Of a stretch of 45,438 nucleotides of DNA, positions 38,356-45,254 are shown piece after piece. The position numbers were made by a program, and so were the translations under genes. A model generated the notes under the pieces. The model was not told the DNA's origin, did not search any database, and saw nothing but the letters and a program-made list of their open reading frames with translations. Within the stretch, counting starts at the first letter, position 1; each line of letters opens with the position of its first letter. The stretch spans positions 1-45,438 of the forward strand of contig JAUXWB010000023.1 in NCBI GenBank assembly GCA_030684475.1. Direction: 5' to 3'. The DNA is from Reyranella sp. (GTDB taxonomy: Bacteria; Pseudomonadota; Alphaproteobacteria; Reyranellales; Reyranellaceae).

Positions 38356-39486
38356 ATGCGTCGTGAGCCGGTGACGCCCCGTCCGGGATGGCAGCGCAAG
38401 CTCGATGAGCTGGGCTTCGATTACCACATGCTGGACGGCAAGGCCTACTGGACGGAGCAGCACTGCTACGCCTTCACCTCCGAAGAGATCGACGAACTCG
38501 AGACCGCGACGGAGACGCTGCATGATCTTTGCCTGAAAGCCGTCGAGTATGTCGTCGCCAACAAACTCTGGGACCGCATGCGCATCCCGCCAGCCTGGGG
38601 CGATTATATCGAGCGCGTCTGGCGGCGCGGCGATCCCGCGCTGGTCGGCCGCTTCGACCTCGCCTTCGACGGCCAGGGCCCGCCCAAACTGTTGGAATAC
38701 AACGCCGATACGCCGACCGCGCTCTACGAGGCCGCCGTCGTGCAATGGCACTGGCTGAAGGACGCAAAACCCGATGCCGACCAGTTCAATTCCATCCATG
38801 AAAAGCTGATCGATGCCTGGCGCGGTATCCTGCGGCGGCTGCCGCCCGAGGCGCTGGTCCATTTCGCCCGCTTCGACACTCATCCCGAGGATCTTGCGAC
38901 CTCGGAGTATCTGCGCGACACGGCGCTGCAGGCGGGTCTCGCCGGCAAGCCGCTGGCGGTAGCGCAAATCGGCTGGAACGGCCGGCGCTTTACCGACCCC
39001 GACGAAATGCCGATCCAGGTGCTGAGCAAGCTCTATCCCTGGGAGTGGATGGTACGCGAGGCCTTCGGGGCGCACGTGCTCACCGACACCACGGCCTTCA
39101 TCGAGCCGGCCTGGAAGATGATCCTCAGCAACAAGATGCTGCTGCCGCTCCTGTGGGAGGGCTTCCCGGGCCATGTCAATCTGCTGCCGGCCTTCGACAC
39201 CGAACATCCCGACCTCGGTGGCGCCTTCGTACGCAAGCCGGTCTTCGGCCGCGAAGGCCACAATGTCACCGTCGTCGGTCCTGGTGTGTTCGACACCTCG
39301 GCCGGTGACTATGGCGCCGAGGGCTACGTCTGGCAGGCCTATCAGCCGCTGCCGGTCTTCGACGGCAACCACGCCGTCGTCGGATCGTGGATGATCGAGG
39401 GCAAGGCCGCCGGCATCGGCATGCGCGAGGACGAGCGCCGCATCACCCACAACAACAGCCGCTTCGTGCCGCACTATTTCGCCTGA
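38356..39486 (+). CDS. Glutathionylspermidine synthase-like ATP-grasp protein (YjfC/YgiC family)
   Basis: 376 residues from the ATG at 38356 (a TTG at 38350 overlapping the previous stop is possible). It matches the C-terminal synthetase fold of glutathionylspermidine synthase: GWQRKLDELGFDYHMLDGKAYWTEQHCYAF, DLAFDGQGPPKLLEYNADTPTALYEAAVVQWHWL (metal- and substrate-binding ExNxDTPT), KMLLPLLWEGFPGHVNLLPAF and the ATP-binding VRKPVFGREGHNV with YVWQAYQPLP. E. coli YgiC/YjfC are of this type and lack the amidase half; their substrate is unknown, but peptide-amine ligation is expected. It closes the DUF350/small-protein/YjfC-like operon and faces LysR across 153 bp. Confidence 0.88.
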   Translation: MRREPVTPRPGWQRKLDELGFDYHMLDGKAYWTEQHCYAFTSEEIDELETATETLHDLCLKAVEYVVANKLWDRMRIPPAWGDYIERVWRRGDPALVGRFDLAFDGQGPPKLLEYNADTPTALYEAAVVQWHWLKDAKPDADQFNSIHEKLIDAWRGILRRLPPEALVHFARFDTHPEDLATSEYLRDTALQAGLAGKPLAVAQIGWNGRRFTDPDEMPIQVLSKLYPWEWMVREAFGAHVLTDTTAFIEPAWKMILSNKMLLPLLWEGFPGHVNLLPAFDTEHPDLGGAFVRKPVFGREGHNVTVVGPGVFDTSAGDYGAEGYVWQAYQPLPVFDGNHAVVGSWMIEGKAAGIGMREDERRITHNNSRFVPHYFA

Positions 39487-39492
39487 CCCATA

Positions 39493-39520
39493 AACCCACC
39501 TCGTGCATTGGGGGCGGGTT
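39493..39520 (+). terminator. Possible terminator hairpin after the YjfC-like gene
   Basis: AACCC (39493-39497) pairs with GGGTT (39516-39520), extended inwards by CC/GG after one mismatch, 7 bp after the stop codon of the ATP-grasp gene. No T-tract follows (ACGG), so this is only a weak candidate. It lies between convergent genes, where a terminator is expected. Confidence 0.3.
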
Positions 39521-39639
39521 ACGGTCATCGCGCGAGTCCGCGGATGAGTCCTTTGCCGACAAGAACGAAAGCCGGCGCGAGCAGCACCAGTCTATACGAA
39601 AACCATGCAAAACCTGCTGAACTTGTCAAAGTCCCTCGA

Positions 39640-40605
39640 TCACAAGCGCATGTCGGCCTTTGTGTCCAAGTTCTTCTTGCCTGCCCGTTGGCGATTGGTC
39701 GTCTTTCGTCCGCCACTGTCACCGCCTGTCCGCAAGCCGAGCAACGCGTTACGCACGATCATCAGGGCCGGCTCGCTTGGCTTGTTGCGGTGCTCGATCA
39801 GGGCCAGCGTGGTCGAGAGTGGTGGCCGCAACGGTCGCACGATGACATCCGGCACATTCCCGGCAACCGCCACCTCCGGCACGATCGACATCCCCAGGTT
39901 CGAAGCGACGGCGCTTTTCAGTGCTTCCACAGTCCCGAGATGCATCGGCGCGCGGGGCAACGGTACCTTTGCCGAAAGCCAACGCGCGACGAGGGTATGC
40001 ACCGCGCCGCCGGTGTGCTCCATCAACAACGCCTGGCGTGCAACGTAGTCGGGCGTGATCTCGTCCGGTATGTCCGCCATGCCGGCGGGAAATATCGCCA
40101 CCAGCGCTTCTTGCCGCAGCGGCATGATCCGAAGCTGCCGCTCCGGCACGGGCAACGTCACGAGGGCGATGTCGATCCTGTTCTGAAGAACACCTTCGAC
40201 GCTCTCGCGCGTCGGCATGTTGGTGACGTGGAGTTCGATACCGGGATGCTCGAGGCTCAGCGCGCGCAGTATCGGCGGCAGCTCGTACATCAGCATCGTG
40301 TTCGTGGTCCCGATATGCACGCGGCCGATCCAGCCGTCGCGATACCGCCGCATCGCGGCTTCGGCTGATCCGCACTCCTGGAAGATCCGTTGCGCGGCAT
40401 CGACGAGGGTGCGCCCCGGTGCCGTCGCATGTGCTTGCCTGCCGACGCGCTCGATCAGCCGCACGCCAAAGCGCCGCTCAAGCTCGCGGATCTGCAGGCT
40501 CACGGCAGGTTGCGTGAGATTGAGCTTGCGCGCCGCCGCCGAGAAGCTCCCATTTTCGACGACCCTCAGCAGAGCCTGCAGTTGATCAAGATTGAGACTG
40601 CGCAT
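39640..40605 (-). CDS. LysR family transcriptional regulator
   Basis: 321 residues. The N-terminal winged helix-turn-helix (3-62) is typical: LDQLQALLRVVENGSFSAAARKLNLTQPAVSLQIRELERRFGVRLIER. The substrate-binding domain (~90-295) follows with GRVHIGTTNTMLMYELPPILRAL and GVLQNRIDIALVTLPV. A basic tail (GGRKTTNRQRAGKKNLDTK) ends the protein. Its regulated genes are unknown. The divergent LuxR-type regulator starts about 190 bp away, and a 9-bp imperfect inverted repeat lies in that gap, so LysR may control the LuxR/hydrolase/MddA genes. The downstream convergent partner is the YjfC-like gene. Confidence 0.93.
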   Translation of the reverse strand: MRSLNLDQLQALLRVVENGSFSAAARKLNLTQPAVSLQIRELERRFGVRLIERVGRQAHATAPGRTLVDAAQRIFQECGSAEAAMRRYRDGWIGRVHIGTTNTMLMYELPPILRALSLEHPGIELHVTNMPTRESVEGVLQNRIDIALVTLPVPERQLRIMPLRQEALVAIFPAGMADIPDEITPDYVARQALLMEHTGGAVHTLVARWLSAKVPLPRAPMHLGTVEALKSAVASNLGMSIVPEVAVAGNVPDVIVRPLRPPLSTTLALIEHRNKPSEPALMIVRNALLGLRTGGDSGGRKTTNRQRAGKKNLDTKADMRL

Positions 40606-40652
40606 CTCAAAGATTTCCTTATCGAATAGATTTTAAGACTAAATTTGCCTCA

Positions 40653-40677
40653 CTGGCGATTTCGGCGCAATTGCCAG
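40653..40677. promoter_or_regulatory. Inverted repeat between LysR and LuxR regulator genes
   Basis: CTGGCGATT (40653-40661) and AATTGCCAG (40669-40677) match as reverse complements at 8 of 9 positions around a 7-bp spacer. It lies 48 bp before the LysR start and about 117 bp before the chosen LuxR start, in an otherwise AT-richer intergenic stretch. A dimeric regulator site is plausible, with LysR autoregulation being the simplest idea. The repeat covers the TTG at 40671, which argues against that codon being the LuxR start. Confidence 0.4.
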
Positions 40678-40793
40678 CCGTCTCTGGGGCCGGGGACGTG
40701 CGTCCCGCAGTTCCATTGATCCCTTCTCGTCAAATCCCGGTCGACAGGCAGTCCATGCGCTGCGCGTCGACGGGACTTCCAGTGGTATTTTCG

Positions 40794-42050
40794 ATGAACA
40801 AGCACGCCTGCAACATCAGTCGATCGCCCGCCGCCAAGGGCGGCATCCGGCATTGCCCGCTCCAGTCTTCCGAGTGTCTGCCGGGAGAAGTCGAACAGGT
40901 CTTGTCGCTGATCGGCGACATCTACGATGCCGCGCTGGACCCATCGCTGTGGAGTGGTGTTCTTCGCAAGTCCCGTGACCTTGTTGGAGGCTCGGCAGCC
41001 GCGCTCTTCACCAAGGACCCCACGTGCAAGAAGCTGAACGTCTACTACGACGACGGCGGCATCGCCCCGTATTTCAAGCAGCTCTATTTCGACAAATACA
41101 TGAAGGTCGACCCGTACACGGCCGGCCAGGTTCTTGCGAAAGTCGGAGAGCCGGTCAGCACGACCGATATCGTTCCCTATGCGGAATTCCTCGAGACACG
41201 TTTCAACAAGGAATGGGCGCAGCCACAGGGGCTGGTGGATTTCGCCAGCGTCGTGCTCGACAGGTCGGCGACGAGCGCCGCCATGCTCGGCATCTTCCGA
41301 CACGAGCGCGATGGTCTCGTCGACGACGAAACGCGCCGGCGCATGCGGCTGATCGTTCCGCACATTCGCCGTGCGGTGCTCATCGGGCGGACGATCAACC
41401 TGGCAACCGTCGAGGCCGCGACGCTTGCGGAGGCTCTTGATGGTCTCTGCGCCGGGCTGTTTCTGGTCGACCCGACAGGACTGATCGTTCATGCCAACGC
41501 AAGCGGCCACGCCATGCTGCACGAAAGCTCGGTCTTGCGCACGGTGAGCGGGAAACTCACGGCGACCGACCCCAATGCCGCAAAGGCGTTGAGTGGACTC
41601 TTCGCCCTGGCTGGCGGCGGTGATGCCACCGTGGGTGCCAACGGTATTGCCGTGCCCTTGAATGCGCGCGACGGCGGACATCACGTTGCCCACGTACTGC
41701 CCCTCACTTCGGGCAAACGCCGACGCGCGGGCACGCGCTACGCGGCCGTTGCCGCCCTGTTCGTGCACCGGGCGGCGCTGCAAACCCCGTCGCTGCCCGA
41801 GGTGATCGCCGGGCTCTACAAGCTGACGCCGAGCGAGTTGCGCGTACTGCTCGCAGTCGTACAGGTCGGCGGCGTGCCCGAGACGGCGGAGGCGCTTGGC
41901 GTCGCCGAAACAACGGTCAAGACCCATCTCCACCACCTGTTCGGCAAGACCGGCGCCACCCGTCAGGCCGATCTCGTCAAGCTGGTCGCCGGATTCTCCA
42001 GCCCCCTGGTCGGCCCGTGCAAGCCAATGCGCCAGGCCGCACGGCCGTAG
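40794..42050 (+). CDS. LuxR-type helix-turn-helix transcriptional regulator
   Basis: 418 residues from the ATG at 40794; ATG 40755 and TTG 40671 are possible longer starts with no better ribosome-binding site. The N-terminal half (~25-170: VEQVLSLIGDIYDAALDPSLW, YFDKYMKVDPYTAGQVL, TRFNKEWAQPQGLVDFASVVLDR) resembles an autoinducer-binding/GAF-like sensor. A PAS-like stretch (~180-260, LDGLCAGLFLVDPTGLIVHANASGHAML) and a C-terminal LuxR/GerE domain (~344-400, LTPSELRVLLAVVQVGGVPETAEALGVAETTVKTHLHHLFGKTG) follow. No luxI is nearby, so it would be an orphan sensor. It is followed 132 bp later by an alpha/beta hydrolase and an MddA-like methyltransferase on the same strand. Confidence 0.88.
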   Translation: MNKHACNISRSPAAKGGIRHCPLQSSECLPGEVEQVLSLIGDIYDAALDPSLWSGVLRKSRDLVGGSAAALFTKDPTCKKLNVYYDDGGIAPYFKQLYFDKYMKVDPYTAGQVLAKVGEPVSTTDIVPYAEFLETRFNKEWAQPQGLVDFASVVLDRSATSAAMLGIFRHERDGLVDDETRRRMRLIVPHIRRAVLIGRTINLATVEAATLAEALDGLCAGLFLVDPTGLIVHANASGHAMLHESSVLRTVSGKLTATDPNAAKALSGLFALAGGGDATVGANGIAVPLNARDGGHHVAHVLPLTSGKRRRAGTRYAAVAALFVHRAALQTPSLPEVIAGLYKLTPSELRVLLAVVQVGGVPETAEALGVAETTVKTHLHHLFGKTGATRQADLVKLVAGFSSPLVGPCKPMRQAARP

Positions 42051-42182
42051 GTCAACTATTTGGGCGGCATCATCCGATCGGTGGACGCGGCACGCCCCTT
42101 GGCTCGCCTACACAGCGAACATCGCCAACGACGACCCGGTCATTCGGGCCGGCCCGTTCTTCCTCAAGAGGCTTTGAAGTCG

Positions 42183-43070
42183 ATGCTTTCCAACGACGTC
42201 TGCCGGGAACGACAGCAACAGCGCGGCCACGTGATCGCCCTGCATTGCTCGGGCTCGGACGCGAGGCAATGGCGACAGCTCGGCGAGATGCTCGGGCCCC
42301 GCTACGAATTGCTCACTCCCGAACACTATGGCTCTGCAGCCACAGGCCCCTGGACCGGCACGCATGCTTTCACGCTGGCGGACGAGGCGGTCAGGACCAT
42401 TGCCTTGATCGATGCCACGGCCCGCAATGTGCACCTGGTTGGCCATTCCTACGGCGGTGCCATTGCCCTGCACGCCGCCCTCGAGCGGCCGGGCCGTGTC
42501 GAGACCTTGACGCTCTATGAACCGTCCGCCTTCCATCTTCTCAAGCAAATCGATGCTGGCGGCGCCGATGCCCTGGCCGAAATTGCGGCGATCGCCCGCC
42601 TGACCGGCGATGGCGCGGTCACAGGCGACTACCAGGGCGCCGCGACGGCCTTCATCGATTACTGGAGCGGAAATGGCACGTGGGCCACACTGCGTCCGGA
42701 GTTGCGGAGCGCACTGACGCAGTGGCTCCCGAAAGCTCCACTCGATTTTACAGCCCTGATCGGGGAGCCGACAAAAGCAAGCGACTATGCTCGCCTGCGC
42801 TGCTCCACCCTCATCATCCGCGGCGAGCGCGCACCTCTGCCGACACGTCTCATCGCCGAGGCTCTTCCGACACTCCTGCCGAACGCCCGCCTCACCGTCG
42901 TCGCGGGAGCCGGCCACATGGGGCCGCTGACCCATGCGGCGGAGGTCAATGCGGTCATCTGCCGGCATCTCGCTGGCGTCGAGGTACACGGGCCACACGC
43001 GCCGCTGGTCGCCCCGGCCGGATCCCGCGATCGCGGCATGCAGCGAAATTCCAACCAACCTGCGACTTGA
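42183..43070 (+). CDS. Alpha/beta hydrolase
   Basis: 295 residues from the ATG at 42183; the frame is open for 41 further codons upstream but those look non-coding. It has the alpha/beta-hydrolase fold: HVIALHCSGSDARQW (oxyanion strand/loop), the nucleophile elbow VGHSYGG with S89, and the catalytic His in VVAGAGHMGPLTHA near residue 260. The acid is probably within the IIRGERAP strand end, though the usual Asp is not obvious. The substrate is unknown; esterases, lactonases and C-C hydrolases share this fold. It lies 12 bp upstream of the MddA-like gene, so the two are co-transcribed. Confidence 0.85.
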   Translation: MLSNDVCRERQQQRGHVIALHCSGSDARQWRQLGEMLGPRYELLTPEHYGSAATGPWTGTHAFTLADEAVRTIALIDATARNVHLVGHSYGGAIALHAALERPGRVETLTLYEPSAFHLLKQIDAGGADALAEIAAIARLTGDGAVTGDYQGAATAFIDYWSGNGTWATLRPELRSALTQWLPKAPLDFTALIGEPTKASDYARLRCSTLIIRGERAPLPTRLIAEALPTLLPNARLTVVAGAGHMGPLTHAAEVNAVICRHLAGVEVHGPHAPLVAPAGSRDRGMQRNSNQPAT

Positions 43071-43082
43071 AAGGAGACAAAG

Positions 43083-43817
43083 ATGGGACGGATTCTCGCA
43101 CTCGGCTGGGGATTGACAGCCTACCTCGTGTTCTTCGGGACCATTCTCTATGCGATCGGCTTTGTAACGGGCCTTGGCGTGCCAAAGACGATCGACACCG
43201 GAACGGTCGTGCCCTTGGGCCAAGCACTCGCCGTCAACATCCTGCTGCTGGCCGTGTTTGCCGTTCAGCACAGCGTGATGGCCAGAAAGCCCTTCAAGAG
43301 ATGGTTGACGCAGTTCATCCCGGCCTCGGTCGAGCGCAGCACCTATGTGCTTCTCGCCAGTCTCTTGCTCATTCTGCTTTTCTGGCAGTGGCGCCCCATC
43401 CCGACGGTCGTCTGGCAGATCGCCGATCCCGCATGGGCCATGGGAATCCTGGGCGTGTCGCTGATCGGCTGGCTTCTGGTCTTTCTGAGCACGTTCCTGA
43501 TCAACCATTTCGAGCTGTTCGGTGTGCAGCAGGTCGTCTTCAATCTCGCCGGCAAGGCGATCGCCGAGCCGCGTTTCAGGACACCGATGCTGTACAAGCT
43601 CGTGCGGCATCCGCTCTACCTCGGCTTCGTCATCGCGTTCTGGGCCGCGCCGGTGATGACCGTGGGTCATCTGCTCTTTGCCCTGGTGACGACGGCTTAC
43701 ATTTTCGTCGGCATCGCCCTCGAAGAGCGCGATCTGATCGACCTTTTCGGCGACGAGTACCGGCGTTATCGCCAGCGTGTCGCGATGCTCGTCCCGTTCT
43801 GGCGGAAATCCACCTAG
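43083..43817 (+). CDS. mddA: Membrane methyltransferase, MddA-like (methanethiol S-methyltransferase family)
   Basis: 244 residues with AAAGGAG seven bases before the ATG. It is a polytopic protein with about six hydrophobic segments (e.g. ~5-28, 47-64, 88-106, 118-145, 185-212) and a C-terminal isoprenylcysteine-methyltransferase-type SAM-binding region: YKLVRHPLYLGFVIAFWAAP, then ALEERDLIDLFGDEYRRYRQRVAMLVPF. The N-terminal LYAIGFVTGLGVPKTID, VFAVQHSVMARKPFKRW and FLINHFELFGVQQV match MddA, which methylates methanethiol to dimethyl sulfide using SAM. Related uncharacterised NnrU/ICMT proteins cannot be excluded. It is co-transcribed with the alpha/beta hydrolase; a series of hairpins follows its stop. 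Confidence 0.75.
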   Translation: MGRILALGWGLTAYLVFFGTILYAIGFVTGLGVPKTIDTGTVVPLGQALAVNILLLAVFAVQHSVMARKPFKRWLTQFIPASVERSTYVLLASLLLILLFWQWRPIPTVVWQIADPAWAMGILGVSLIGWLLVFLSTFLINHFELFGVQQVVFNLAGKAIAEPRFRTPMLYKLVRHPLYLGFVIAFWAAPVMTVGHLLFALVTTAYIFVGIALEERDLIDLFGDEYRRYRQRVAMLVPFWRKST

Positions 43818-43830
43818 GCTTCGGGGGACC

Positions 43831-43921
43831 GCCGGGCTTCCCGGCTTCGAGTACAGGGGCGGCTGATCGGACGAGGATCAGCCGCCCGGTATTCGTGGTC
43901 CACGAAGAGGCTGCTTTCGTG
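43831..43921 (+). promoter_or_regulatory. Structured leader between mddA-like and TauD genes
   Basis: Four inverted repeats lie in 91 bases. GCCGGG-CTT-CCCGGC is at 43831-43845. A perfect 12-bp stem pairs 43857-43868 (GGGCGGCTGATC) with 43876-43887 around a 7-nt loop. The palindrome TTCGTGG-T-CCACGAA is at 43892-43906. CACGAA (43901-43906) can also pair with a downstream TTCGTG (43916-43921). The last two are mutually exclusive because CACGAA has two possible partners. GGGAGG (43939-43944) and the TauD ATG follow. The first two stems could terminate mddA transcription (no T-run), and the last pair looks like an attenuator switch or an operator. The structure is observed; the function is inferred. 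Confidence 0.5.
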
Positions 43922-43950
43922 TCAAACTCCTTCGACCCGGGAGGCAGCGC

Positions 43951-44829
43951 ATGAACGAACTCTGGATCCAGCCGAGCGGTGGCGCGCTGGCAGCCGACGT
44001 CCACGGCGTCGATCTTGCGAAGCCGATCAGCGACGCGATCTTCGCCCGCATCGCCGAAGCCTGGGCCGAGCACCTCGTCCTGCGCTTCTCCGGCCAGAAG
44101 CTGGACGATCCGACGCTGATGAAATTCAGCGCCCGCTTCGGCGAACTCGACCGCGTGCCGATCGCGGCGGCCAGCCTCGACCGCGCCAACTCCGGCGTCG
44201 TGCCTGAAGCAGCCGAGTGGGTCGCGGTGATCGCCAGCGTCAAGAAGGACGGCAAGGCCGTGGGCAGCCTCGGCAGCTACGAGCTCGTCTGGCACACCGA
44301 CATGTCCTACAACCCGTTGCCGCCGCGCGCCTCGCTGCTCTATGCGCTCGAAGTGCCCTCAGATGGCGGCAACACCGGCTTCCTCCACATGGACGCCGCC
44401 TACGAGACACTGCCCGCCGATCTCAAGCGCGCGATCGAGGGTAAGAGCTGCATCCACGATTCCAGCCGCAACTCGGCCGGCGAACTGCGCAAGGGCTTCC
44501 AGCGCACCCTCGACGTCCGCCAGACGCCGGGCGCCGTGCATCCCCTCGTCCGCCTGCACCCCGTGACCAGGCGCAAGGCGCTGTTCCTCGGGCGCCGGCC
44601 GGGCGCCTACATCCACGGCCTGTCCGTCGAGGACAGCGAGAAGCTCCTGGACGCCGTGTGGGCGCACGCCACCCAGGAGCGCTTCGCCTGGTACCAGAAG
44701 TGGCGCGCCGGCGACCTGGTGCTGTGGGACAACCGCTCGGTCATGCACCGCCGCGACGCCTTTGACGAGAACCTGCGCCGGCTGATGCACCGCACACAGA
44801 TCGTCGGCGAGCCCGTTCTGGCCGGCTAG
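43951..44829 (+). CDS. TauD/TfdA family Fe(II)/2-oxoglutarate dioxygenase
   Basis: 292 residues with GGGAGG six bases before the ATG. The family hydroxylates small substrates such as taurine, alkylsulfates or 2,4-D, often releasing sulfite or sulfate. The iron triad is H115-x-D117 (WHTDMSY) and H266 (NRSVMHRRDAF), and R281 (LMHRTQ) would bind 2-oxoglutarate. The N-terminal IQPSGGALAADVHGVDLAKPISD and LVLRFSGQKLDD match the family. The substrate is unknown; no taurine or sulfonate transporter is in view. The gene follows the MddA-like gene after a 133-bp structured leader, so a link to sulfur metabolism is possible but unproven. Confidence 0.9.
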   Translation: MNELWIQPSGGALAADVHGVDLAKPISDAIFARIAEAWAEHLVLRFSGQKLDDPTLMKFSARFGELDRVPIAAASLDRANSGVVPEAAEWVAVIASVKKDGKAVGSLGSYELVWHTDMSYNPLPPRASLLYALEVPSDGGNTGFLHMDAAYETLPADLKRAIEGKSCIHDSSRNSAGELRKGFQRTLDVRQTPGAVHPLVRLHPVTRRKALFLGRRPGAYIHGLSVEDSEKLLDAVWAHATQERFAWYQKWRAGDLVLWDNRSVMHRRDAFDENLRRLMHRTQIVGEPVLAG

Positions 44830-44832
44830 CTA

Positions 44833-44853
44833 GCTCTCCGCACGCCGGAGAGC
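44833..44853 (+). terminator. Strong hairpin directly after the TauD gene
   Basis: GCTCTCCG and CGGAGAGC form a perfect 8-bp stem with a CACGC loop, 3 bases after the TAG stop. The following bases (CGTTGTCG) have no T-tract, so it is a transcript-stabilising or Rho-assisted terminator candidate rather than a classical intrinsic one. Confidence 0.45.
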
Positions 44854-44867
44854 CGTTGTCGTGATCG

Positions 44868-45010
44868 CGTGTCACACCCCAGCCCGTCACACCAAGTTGT
44901 GACAAATGTTGTGACACGCACGCGCCCGGAGTCCGGGCCGAGCCCGGAATCACGGGCTTTTTCAGGCGTCGTTTCTTCTTCCGTGTCACAGCCCGGCGCA
45001 CCCTGTGACA
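44868..45010. repeat. CGTGTCACA / TGTGACACG repeat array
   Basis: Six copies of the GTCACA/TGTGAC core lie in about 140 bp: GTCACA at 44871, 44886 and 44985; TGTGAC at 44898, 44910 and 45004. The longer 9-mer CGTGTCACA occurs at 44868-44876 and 44982-44990 and in inverted form (TGTGACACG) at 44910-44918. The first four cores are spaced 12-15 bp and form nested inverted repeats; the last two form an 8-bp inverted repeat (TGTCACAG/CTGTGACA) around 11 bp. This looks like clustered binding sites. It is not a CRP site, because half-sites face outward and spacing differs. Confidence 0.6.
44941..44962 (+). terminator. Intrinsic terminator downstream of the TauD gene
   Basis: AGCCCG (44941-44946), a six-base loop, CGGGCT (44953-44958) and a run of five T (44958-44962) form a standard Rho-independent terminator for the plus strand. 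A second perfect hairpin, GCCCGG-AGT-CCGGGC (44924-44938), lies directly before it. It is 112 bp beyond the TauD stop, with four of the six repeat cores in between, so the repeats would be transcribed as the 3' UTR or belong to a separate short transcript. Confidence 0.75.
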
Positions 45011-45177
45011 GGTAGCGCGATGCGTCCGTTCCGACGTTATGGGGATGGTCGGTAGGGGACGGGCTAAAACGGACTCGTACGGCCTGGCGTGACGAACCAT
45101 CCGTGTGAGCTCCACCCTCGCCCTCGAGCGTCTGCCCGCGGCGTGCGCGGGAGGGTCATGCTCCTGTAGTCGACTGG

Positions 45178-45252
45178 GGCGGTCCAACCGCCAGCCTATA
45201 GGAAATATAGGCTAAAACCTGTCGAACTTGCAAGTTTTTCCTGTGGATATCC
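45178..45252. repeat. Four consecutive palindromes beside the aldo/keto reductase gene
   Basis: In order: GGCGGT-CCA-ACCGCC (45178-45192); AGCCTATA (45193-45200) with TATAGGCT (45206-45213) around GGAAA; the perfect 12-bp palindrome AACTTGCAAGTT (45225-45236); and GGATATCC (45245-45252), within TGTGGATAT, which resembles a DnaA box (TGTGGATAA) with one mismatch. They sit just past the 3' end of the minus-strand reductase gene. No T-tract supports a simple terminator. Operator, recombination site or structured RNA are all possible. Confidence 0.45.
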
Positions 45253-45254
45253 TA

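Larger units (their letters stand above)
44830..45254. other. 425-bp non-coding gap between convergent TauD and aldo/keto reductase genes
   Basis: No convincing gene is present. The one long open frame (minus strand, 44741-45187) is arginine-rich, overlaps the TauD gene and has no domain. The gap holds a hairpin just after TauD, an array of CGTGTCACA-type repeats, an intrinsic terminator at 44941-44962, and four back-to-back palindromes at 45178-45252. The middle (45011-45177) shows nothing I recognise; no tRNA cloverleaf was found. The last 70 bases are AT-richer than the flanks. Confidence 0.6.

Noticed and set aside
42145-42156. Palindrome CGGGCCGGCCCG before the hydrolase gene
   Set aside because: GC-only palindromes of this length are expected by chance in GC-rich DNA, and no companion element is nearby.
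42108-43670. 520-residue minus-strand frame opposite the hydrolase and MddA-like genes
   Set aside because: Antisense to two genes with clear motifs and a strong ribosome-binding site.
44868-45010. CRP/FNR binding sites
   Set aside because: The TGTGA and TCACA halves are in the outward-facing order or direct repeats, and spacings do not match TGTGA-N6-TCACA.
45011-45177. tRNA gene or other structural RNA in the final gap
   Set aside because: No acceptor stem, T-loop (GTTCGA context) or anticodon arm could be assembled.
44741-45187. 148-residue minus-strand frame after the TauD gene
   Set aside because: It is arginine-rich, overlaps the TauD coding sequence, contains no recognisable domain and crosses an intrinsic terminator and repeats.
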